NCBI GenBank assembly: GCA_045648505.1
Contig: JAZROD010000058.1
Coordinates: forward strand, 12,685 to 76,684
DNA: 64,000 nt
Reading direction: 5' to 3'
Source: RGIG8700 sp045648505
Lineage (GTDB): Bacteria; Bacillota; Clostridia; RGIG6154
Both the position numbers and the translations under genes were made by a program. Under the pieces are notes generated by a model that saw nothing but the letters and a program-made list of their open reading frames with translations, was not told the origin of the DNA and searched no databases. Of this stretch, positions 58,281 to 64,000 are shown one piece after another; position 1 is the first letter of the stretch, and every line of letters starts with the position of its first letter.

Positions 58281-60218
58281 TTATTTTATCTCCTTCAAAT
58301 TCTCAAGCCATATATTATATGATGCATCGGAAGGCATTTTTAAATCGCCTCTTGGTGAAAGACCGATGCTTCCAACCTTTACGCCATCAGGCATACAGCT
58401 TCTTTTAAATTGCTGTGTGAAAAATCTTTTATAGAAGTTTTCAAGCCACTTGAAAATTTCTTCATCTGTGTAATCACCTTTAAATGCCATTTTTGCAAGG
58501 TGATATATTTTTTCAGGCATAAAGCCATATCTTAAACAATAGTAAAGATAGAAGTCTGAAAGCTCATAAGGTCCAACAAGGCTTTCTGTTTTCTGTGCGA
58601 TTTTGCCTGATTCGTCAGGTGGTAAAAGCTCAGGGCTTATTGGGGTGTTTGCCACATCCATAAGAATTTCCCTGCAACCTTCAAAAATGTCTGCATTTGC
58701 AATTCTTTCAAGCATCCATCTTAAAAGTGTTTTAGGAATACCTCCGTTAACACCGTACATACTCATCTGGTCGCCATTGTAGGTGCACCAGCCAAGAGCA
58801 AGCTCACTTAAATCGCCTGTTCCCACCACGAAACCGCCGATTTTTCCTGAATAGTCCATAAGAACCTGTGTTCTTTCTCTTGCCTGTGAATTTTCATAGG
58901 TTAAATCAAAGGTGTTTTCGTCCTGACCAATGTCTTTGAAATGATTAAGGCAGGCTTCTTTGATGTTTATTTCCTTATACTCAATGCCAAGCTTTTTCAT
59001 AAGCTCAAGAGCGTTATTGTAGGTTCTGCTTGTTGTGCCGAAAGCAGGCATTGTGATTCCCACCACATCTGTAAAAGGTTTGTTCAGTTCTTTTGCACAA
59101 AGAACACAAACCAAAAGTGCAACGGTTGAATCAAGACCACCTGAAACACCAATAACCGCTTTACCGCCAATGGTTTTCCATCTTTTTTTAAGTCCTGCAA
59201 CCTGAATGTTTAAAATTTCTTCCCATCTGTCTTCATTTGTTGGGATAAAAGGAAGTTTTTTTATGTTAAGGGTATCTCCCTTTGCCTGTGACTCGTCTGC
59301 TTCAACGAAAATAAATTCAGGCTCAAGGGCGTTGCCTAAAAGTGCTTTTGTGTCTGCAAAAGTTTTCACTTTAGCTCTGTCGGCTCTGATTTTTTCAATA
59401 TCAATTTCGCCGATTAAAATATAGTCTTCTTCAATCTGCTTTTCATTTTCTGCAATAATTTTGCCTGTTTCACATATAAGGCTATGGCCCGGGAATGCAG
59501 AATCTGTTGTTGATTCGCTTTCGCCTGCAGAAACATAAACATAACCTGATATGTTTCTTGCAGAAAGGCTTGAAACAAGGTTTCTTCTTTGAGCTCTTTT
59601 GCCTGCAAGCTCGCTTGCTGCCGAGATGTTTATAATAATTTCCGCACCGTTTATTGCGTGAAGTGTGCCAACAGATACAGGTGCCCACATATCCTCGCAG
59701 AGTTCAAGGGCAATATTAACATCTCCGCCGAATTCAAAAATAAGATTGTTTCCTATTGGGATTTCATATTCTTCCTCAAAGCCAAGCTCTGAAGAAAATA
59801 AACTGTCTACTGTAAGACTGTCTGCAGATGAAAACCATCTTTTTTCGTGAAATTCACCATAATTTGGAATAAAGGTTTTAACCTGAATACCGTAAACTGT
59901 TCCTTTTGAAATCATAAATGCACAGTTGTAAAGTCCGTTTTTAATGAAAAGCGGAGCAGAAACAACAACTGAAGCATTTTCTTCTTCGGTAAGTTCAGTG
60001 ATTTCTCTTATTGCTTTAAGGCTTTCTTTCAAGAGAATTTTCTGCATAAACAAATCACCGCAGGTAAACCCTGTTATGCAAAGCTCAGGGAAAACCGTAA
60101 GGTCTGCACCAAGCTTTTTAGCTTTTACAATCTGTTCTTTGATTTTTTCTTTGTTGAAGCTGACATTTCCTACAGAAAGAGTGGGAACTGCCGCCGCAAT
60201 TTTAATGAATCCAAACAT
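58281..60218 (-). CDS. nadE: Glutamine-dependent NAD+ synthetase
   Basis: 645 residues: an N-terminal nitrilase-type glutaminase (about 1-270; catalytic Glu in 'VFPELCITGFTCGDL', Lys in 'KTFIPNYGEFHEKRWF', Cys in 'LELCEDMWAPV') and a C-terminal synthetase of the PP-loop class ('GVSGGLDSTVALLVCVL', near 355). It amidates deamido-NAD+ in the last step of NAD+ synthesis. First gene of the nadE-mntP pair. Confidence 0.95.
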   Translation of the reverse strand: MFGFIKIAAAVPTLSVGNVSFNKEKIKEQIVKAKKLGADLTVFPELCITGFTCGDLFMQKILLKESLKAIREITELTEEENASVVVSAPLFIKNGLYNCAFMISKGTVYGIQVKTFIPNYGEFHEKRWFSSADSLTVDSLFSSELGFEEEYEIPIGNNLIFEFGGDVNIALELCEDMWAPVSVGTLHAINGAEIIINISAASELAGKRAQRRNLVSSLSARNISGYVYVSAGESESTTDSAFPGHSLICETGKIIAENEKQIEEDYILIGEIDIEKIRADRAKVKTFADTKALLGNALEPEFIFVEADESQAKGDTLNIKKLPFIPTNEDRWEEILNIQVAGLKKRWKTIGGKAVIGVSGGLDSTVALLVCVLCAKELNKPFTDVVGITMPAFGTTSRTYNNALELMKKLGIEYKEINIKEACLNHFKDIGQDENTFDLTYENSQARERTQVLMDYSGKIGGFVVGTGDLSELALGWCTYNGDQMSMYGVNGGIPKTLLRWMLERIANADIFEGCREILMDVANTPISPELLPPDESGKIAQKTESLVGPYELSDFYLYYCLRYGFMPEKIYHLAKMAFKGDYTDEEIFKWLENFYKRFFTQQFKRSCMPDGVKVGSIGLSPRGDLKMPSDASYNIWLENLKEIK

Positions 60219-60257
60219 TTTTTGCCTTCCTTTCGAAACTGCAAATTTATTTATTCT

Positions 60258-60286
60258 ATATTATCATATTATTTACACATTTTCAA
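60258..60286 (-). promoter_or_regulatory. Promoter of nadE-mntP
   Basis: Minus strand TTGAAA (plus 60281-60286), 17-base spacer, TAATAT (plus 60258-60263); AAGGAAGG lies before the ATG. Confidence 0.5.
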
Positions 60287-60321
60287 TAATTTTGCAAAAT
60301 TAAAAAGTGCAGAGTAAAAGT

Positions 60322-60357
60322 AAAATCGACAAGACTCTGTAGAATCTTGTCGATTTT
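60322..60357 (-). terminator. Terminator-like hairpin at the mobile element border
   Basis: Thirteen-base perfect stem AAAATCGACAAGA / TCTTGTCGATTTT with a 10-base loop, followed on the minus strand by ACTTTTACTC. It directly follows the tRNA-like sequence described at 60357-60375. Confidence 0.75.
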
Positions 60358-60375
60358 GGTGCGGATAACAGGACT
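60357..60375 (-). other. Putative attachment-site scar resembling a tRNA-Leu 3' end
   Basis: The minus strand reads AGTCCTGTTATCCGCACCA, which has the form of a T-arm 3' strand, acceptor strand, discriminator A and CCA of a bacterial tRNA-Leu; no tRNA body is attached. It also forms the 3' arm of an imperfect hairpin with GGTGCGATACAGGG (plus 60397-60410). It lies between the recombinase gene and nadE, where an element border is expected. Confidence 0.5.
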
Positions 60376-60436
60376 GTTACTCTTTTTAAGGGAGTGCCCT
60401 GTATCGCACCTTTTATTTCTAAGCTTTTGATTCTTA

Positions 60437-62071
60437 TTAACTTGCATCCTTAGTATAACACAAATCATCTAAGATTTCAACTGTTCCGACAAATTTGTAG
60501 TAGATATTTATATCCTGATATGTTTCGCCCTGATATTCGTACTTTTCGCCGACTTCAATTCTGTCGATAAGCTCATGGAGAATCTCGTATGTGAGTTTTT
60601 TAATTCCAATATACTTTTCAATCAGATTTACGAAGTCTATGGCATTATCCTTTGACTTATGGTATTCATTAAGTTCGCTTTCTATTCTTGATGTCTCGGC
60701 TTTTAATTCTGCTTGTTCTTCTTCATATCCTGCGAGGAGTGATGCCATTCTCTCGCTTGATAAATTTCCTAAGACTGAATTTTCATAGGTCTTTTTTATC
60801 AGGAGTTCAAGCTCGTCGATTCTCTTGTTGGCTTTTGCAAACTTTCTTTGATTGTCTTTGGTTTCTGCCATAATCTTTTGTTCGTTACATTTAAGTGCCG
60901 CTTTGTATAGGGCATCTCTGTCGGTTTCTAATAGTACAGTCTTTGCATATATGTCGGCAAGGACTACACCATATAACTCATCATACCTTATGTAATGTGA
61001 TGGGCAGTATTGCTTGCCTTTTAGGTTATATGTGTTGCATACATAAGACTTGGTTGCATTGGAGAACACCAAGGCTTTTTTGCAATCCATACATTTTATT
61101 ATCTTTGCAAAGATTTGTGTTTCGCCTGTTTTGGTTTCTCTTGACCGACTTTCAAGTAGCTTTTGTACTTCGTCAAAGGTCTGCTTATCAATTATAGGCT
61201 CATGAGTGTTTTCTACTACAATCCATTCATCCTTTGGGACATCCCTGAACTTCTTTGACTTGAAAGGTTTTTCTTTTCTGTGGTTTACCATATTGCCTAT
61301 GTAAACTTCGTTTATAAGCATATCGCCCACAGTATCATCACACCAATAACATTCATCATCGTGTGCGGTCATAGCAGAATAATGATTCATTCCCTGAACT
61401 TTTGCATAGGCGGCAGGAGTAGGGACTTTTTCTTCGTGAAGAATTTTTGTAATTTTCCTTTTTCCGTAGCCTTGTTTTGCTAAGTCGAATATGTGTCTTA
61501 CGATATGTGCTACCTCTTCGTCAATTATAAGATGATGCTTGTCCTTCGGGTCCTTTTTATATCCATATGGTGCTTTGGCACCAAGGAACCAACCTGATTC
61601 CGATTTGGTTTTGTATGCTGACCTTGTCTTTTCGGATATATCTCTTGGATACATTGCATTATACATATTCTTAAAGGTTGCAATTTGTTGATAACCATTT
61701 AAGTATGTATCAACTCCATCATCTATTGCAATAAACCGAATGCCTCTTGCTATGAAAATGTCCTCGTAATATAGATTTGCCTGAACATCATTTCTGCCAA
61801 GCCTTGATAAATCTTTTACGATTATGCAGTTGGCATTTCCTTCTTCGACATCTCGCATCATTGCCTGAAATTCAGGCCTTTCAAAGAATACTCCCGATTC
61901 GCCGTCATCTACATATTCCTTACGGATTATAATGTTATTTCTGTTGGCAAAACTCGATGTTTTCATTCTTTGGGTTTCTACACTTATACTTTCTGCATTT
62001 GCTGAACGCTTATCTTCTTTGGATAACCTTAGATATAAATTTGCTATCCATACCGTTTCTCTTTTTGCCAT
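60437..62071 (-). CDS. Large serine recombinase of an integrative element
   Basis: 544 residues. Resolvase domain (about 8-155) with the nucleophile in 'YLRLSKEDKR', 'DDGESGVFFERPEF' and 'VKDLSRLGRN'; recombinase domain (about 175-290, 'APYGYKKDPKDKHHLIID'); a zinc ribbon ('CMDCKKALVF...CNTY...CPSH', about 335-370); a coiled coil (about 395-465) and a DUF4368-type end. It catalyses excision and integration of the element to its right. AAAGGAG precedes the ATG. Confidence 0.93.
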   Translation of the reverse strand: MAKRETVWIANLYLRLSKEDKRSANAESISVETQRMKTSSFANRNNIIIRKEYVDDGESGVFFERPEFQAMMRDVEEGNANCIIVKDLSRLGRNDVQANLYYEDIFIARGIRFIAIDDGVDTYLNGYQQIATFKNMYNAMYPRDISEKTRSAYKTKSESGWFLGAKAPYGYKKDPKDKHHLIIDEEVAHIVRHIFDLAKQGYGKRKITKILHEEKVPTPAAYAKVQGMNHYSAMTAHDDECYWCDDTVGDMLINEVYIGNMVNHRKEKPFKSKKFRDVPKDEWIVVENTHEPIIDKQTFDEVQKLLESRSRETKTGETQIFAKIIKCMDCKKALVFSNATKSYVCNTYNLKGKQYCPSHYIRYDELYGVVLADIYAKTVLLETDRDALYKAALKCNEQKIMAETKDNQRKFAKANKRIDELELLIKKTYENSVLGNLSSERMASLLAGYEEEQAELKAETSRIESELNEYHKSKDNAIDFVNLIEKYIGIKKLTYEILHELIDRIEVGEKYEYQGETYQDINIYYKFVGTVEILDDLCYTKDAS

Positions 62072-62096
62072 CTGAATTCTCCTTTCTCTTAAGGGA

Positions 62097-62144
62097 AACG
62101 GCTGTGTAAATGCTATAATGATTATACCACATAACTCAGCCGTT
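62097..62144 (-). promoter_or_regulatory. Upstream region of the recombinase gene with flanking inverted repeat
   Basis: An 8-base inverted repeat AACGGCTG / CAGCCGTT (62097-62104, 62137-62144) brackets a minus-strand TATAAT (plus 62121-62126). It could be an operator or a hairpin controlling recombinase expression. Confidence 0.4.
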
Positions 62145-62168
62145 ATCCAGACAAATCACCGAAGTTCT

Positions 62169-62387
62169 TTAAGAAACTTCACGGCTTATGATGTTGTTTA
62201 CTCTGTCCCTTAAGGATATTTCCTTGCCGGCAAAGTGGGAGGTTGTCCTGAATATCTTATTACCAATTTCATAATAGATATTGAAGTTTCCATCCACATA
62301 CGCACCTTTGAAATTATCAATAGGTGTGTCGCCGGGCTTTATTCTCTTATAAATAAGATAGTAACTCGGAAGAACAATTTTCTTCAT
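62169..62387 (-). CDS. Small protein of unknown function in the mobile element
   Basis: 72 residues, basic start 'MKKIVLPSYYLIYKRIKPGD', beta-rich middle and 'AGKEISLRDRVNNIISREVS' end. GAAAGGATGG before the ATG at 62387; the frame opens earlier at 62453 without a site. No family recognised. It lies between the accessory genes and the recombinase on the same strand. Confidence 0.55.
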   Translation of the reverse strand: MKKIVLPSYYLIYKRIKPGDTPIDNFKGAYVDGNFNIYYEIGNKIFRTTSHFAGKEISLRDRVNNIISREVS

Positions 62388-62401
62388 ATAACCATCCTTT
62401 C

Positions 62402-62713
62402 TTATACAAATGATAGGAGCCACCAAAGTGTTACAATGACCGCCGGTGCACATAGAATAATCGCACCCGATATTTGAAATACTCTCAGCGAAATCTTTTT
62501 CATATGCTTGTCTGCTTCTTCATAAATCTTATCATCGATTCGAGAAACAGTTGTTTTAACATAACTGATTGTTTCATCAATCTTGCTGGTTTTATCGTAG
62601 GCAAGGGTGTCAATCTTGCCTTCGATAACTTCTAATCTGCCGAGTATTTCACCAAGTGTATCAGATTTCTTTTTCTGATTAAGCTGCTTGGTTTCTCTGA
62701 TATCTATACTCAT
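62402..62713 (-). CDS. Small coiled-coil membrane protein of the mobile element
   Basis: 103 residues: a basic head, a helical coiled-coil-like stretch (about 18-70, 'LGEILGRLEVIEGKIDTL') and one C-terminal membrane helix (about 77-101). The start overlaps the stop of the RHH gene by one base. Function unknown; possibly linked to transfer. Confidence 0.65.
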   Translation of the reverse strand: MSIDIRETKQLNQKKKSDTLGEILGRLEVIEGKIDTLAYDKTSKIDETISYVKTTVSRIDDKIYEEADKHMKKISLRVFQISGAIILCAPAVIVTLWWLLSFV

Positions 62714-63102
62714 TAGTCATATCTCCTTTCTTCATTCCATAATTTTACTGACGGAATTTTCTTGGCTTCCTCTACAGCGTGTCCATACACACCGTCTATG
62801 TATTCCTGAGACCACTCATATTCATTTGCTAACAACATGAATAATTGTGTTCCTGATACAATATCTTTGAACTGCATTTTTGCAATTCTGTCGCCAAGTC
62901 TGTTAATCATTCCTTCAAGTGTTTTTGAAAGTATTTCACCGAAATAACTTTCGTTATGCTTAAGGTGTAAGTGCAGCACATAGAACTGAACTGCCTTTTC
63001 GTAGAATTCACTCATGGAGCTGCATTCCACAGTCTTCATCAAGCATTCTGCCTCAGCCTGAAGCTTAGGCTCTATACTAAAACTAACTTTTGTTTTAGCC
63101 AT
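62713..63102 (-). CDS. Relaxase accessory-type protein with RHH N-terminus
   Basis: 129 residues. 'KTKVSFSIEPKLQAEAECLMKTVECSSMSEFYEKAVQFYV' has the ribbon-helix-helix pattern seen in MobC-like helpers; the rest is helical. It starts 1 base after the relaxase stop, which fits a relaxosome protein that binds near oriT. Name assigned by context and fold only. Confidence 0.6.
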   Translation of the reverse strand: MAKTKVSFSIEPKLQAEAECLMKTVECSSMSEFYEKAVQFYVLHLHLKHNESYFGEILSKTLEGMINRLGDRIAKMQFKDIVSGTQLFMLLANEYEWSQEYIDGVYGHAVEEAKKIPSVKLWNEERRYD

Positions 63103-63103
63103 A

Positions 63104-64000
63104 TTACATTCCTCCCATCTTGATACCTAAAGCTTGCTTTTTCTGTGCCAGCTTTACATATTCTTTTTTGTCCATACTATATGGTCGCCTGCGAGATTCC
63201 TGTCTGTTTTCTTCTTGACATCGACCTTCAAATACCTTGCAGATATTGAAGATTAAATCGCCGATGACATTATCTATATTATTACTTTCTACGCTTTTCT
63301 CGCTTGCCGCAGAAATGATTTGATTTCGTATCTTATTAAATTCTCTGTTATCGTATAGCTTAGGGAAATCAATTTCATCTTCCTGATAGTAACCCATAAT
63401 TCTGCCTTGTATGTTACACCATTCTTTGTAGAATGCTGCAACATTCTTATCCTCTGACAGCTTTTTGTATATGCTGTTTACAATCTCTTTTTGTTCTTTT
63501 GACAGATATGAATATACTTTTTTACCTTTATAGGTTCGCATTTCATCTGCCAATTGATTAAAGAGAGAGTTGATTTCAGTGTTTGGTTTTACGCTGAAAT
63601 CTTTTTTCAATTCCCGTATTCTTTCCTTGGATTTCTCAACTAACTTCTCACGCATCTGAGTTTTCTCATCGTATAGATGATATAACTCGTCTCTACATAT
63701 TTCTCTTACCATACAGGATTTCATTTGCTCAATCCCATGTGTAGTTAAAAAACCACCACCCGAAGCAGAATACACTAGCATGTGTATGTGTGGGTGGTGG
63801 TCTTTATTATGGAATGCTGCATACCATCTTAAGTCATCAAGTGGTATCTTATATATTCTAGCTATATCTGCCTGCTTGGACTGAATAAGCGTTTGCCACG
63901 CTCTTGCATTATCATATCCAAACCTTGTTGCATCTTCTCTTGTGAGAGACAACATTGGCAACCAAACATTACATTTAAGCTCTTTTAATTCTTCTAAAAC
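63104..64000 (-). CDS. MobP-type relaxase (5' end outside window)
   Basis: At least 298 codons; the frame continues in phase past base 64000, so the true start is off the window (a TTG at 63961 is internal). 'WLPMLSLTREDATRFGYDNARAW' and the metal-binding histidine motif 'HNKDHHPHIHMLVYS' near the visible N-terminus match MobP relaxases, which nick oriT for conjugative mobilization. The C-terminal part is helical and highly charged. It defines the region to the right as a mobilizable element. Confidence 0.85.
   Translation of the reverse strand, partial: VLEELKELKCNVWLPMLSLTREDATRFGYDNARAWQTLIQSKQADIARIYKIPLDDLRWYAAFHNKDHHPHIHMLVYSASGGGFLTTHGIEQMKSCMVREICRDELYHLYDEKTQMREKLVEKSKERIRELKKDFSVKPNTEINSLFNQLADEMRTYKGKKVYSYLSKEQKEIVNSIYKKLSEDKNVAAFYKEWCNIQGRIMGYYQEDEIDFPKLYDNREFNKIRNQIISAASEKSVESNNIDNVIGDLIFNICKVFEGRCQEENRQESRRRPYSMDKKEYVKLAQKKQALGIKMGGM

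Noticed and set aside
60361..60410. Intact tRNA gene at the element border
   Set aside because: Only the 3' strand resembles a tRNA; there is no anticodon arm or D-arm, so it is reported as a scar.

Overview
The window looks like a low-GC, Gram-positive-type chromosome of an anaerobic, endospore-forming Clostridia member. The evidence is: sporulation genes (spoIIGA-sigE), a six-subunit Rnf complex, a class III (oxygen-sensitive) ribonucleotide reductase, two S-layer-homology (SLH) surface proteins, several copper-amine-oxidase-like stalk domains, sigma-A type promoters with AGGAGG-like ribosome sites, and serine-recombinase/relaxase mobile DNA. A gut or rumen fibre-associated lineage is plausible (rhamnulokinase beside an SLH esterase, a very large secreted SGNH protein), but this is inference. 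I saw no rRNA, no intact tRNA and no CRISPR array.

Layout. 1-439: 5' part of a NhaC-type antiporter (minus strand). 614-2383: aspS with its own promoter and terminator. 2583-7753: rnfCDGEAB, interrupted by three copies of a palindromic intergenic repeat, followed by a D,D-carboxypeptidase and a DUF2779 nuclease-like protein. 10399-12277 (minus): an ECF sigma factor overlapping a membrane-anchored serpin, with a candidate autoregulatory promoter. 12335-13222: a lipid kinase. 13300-19932 (minus): a cobalamin riboswitch controlling a four-gene operon made of an SLH-anchored protein built like transcobalamin, a stand-alone DUF4430 lipid-free secreted protein, EcfT, and an unusual EcfA-EcfA'-S fusion; together they read as a corrinoid capture and import system. 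19944-27108 (minus): SLH-SGNH esterase with rhaB, a U32 peptidase/RlhA-like protein, a YycH-like protein and a small secreted protein.

27309-32395 (plus): parA-parB, a small membrane protein, serS, and the conserved FeS-scaffold/GGGtGRT pair. 32418-36823 is an accessory stretch: a candidate structured RNA before a PBECR4-like protein, a small repressor divergent from a Cys-rich membrane protein, galT, a phage-like set of small zinc-binding/DUF1492 genes, and an Xre repressor with a small ImmA-like protease. 36924-39967 holds nrdD-nrdG, where the glycyl-radical domain of NrdD is a separate 46-residue ORF behind a fourth copy of the palindromic repeat; NrdR-box-like palindromes precede it. 40229-42203 contains a four-helix-bundle protein with a structured leader, a stalk-domain protein, and a ribbon-helix-helix gene coupled to an internally deleted RAYT transposase.

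42223-48950 (minus) is core chromosome: dnaG-rpoD, DUF1015, NlpC/P60-like protein, spoIIGA-sigE with a Spo0A-box promoter. 49145-57657 (plus): an 1813-residue secreted SGNH protein and two tandem paralogous serine hydrolases. 57692-60218 (minus): nadE-mntP. From about 60357 to the right edge lies the end of an integrative/mobilizable element (large serine recombinase, two small genes, RHH accessory protein, MobP-type relaxase), whose left border carries a sequence resembling the 3' end of a tRNA-Leu gene.

Several start codons were moved downstream of the longest open frame because a clear ribosome site and family N-terminus mark them (aspS, rnfC, rnfG, parA, parB, dnaG, ecfT and others).
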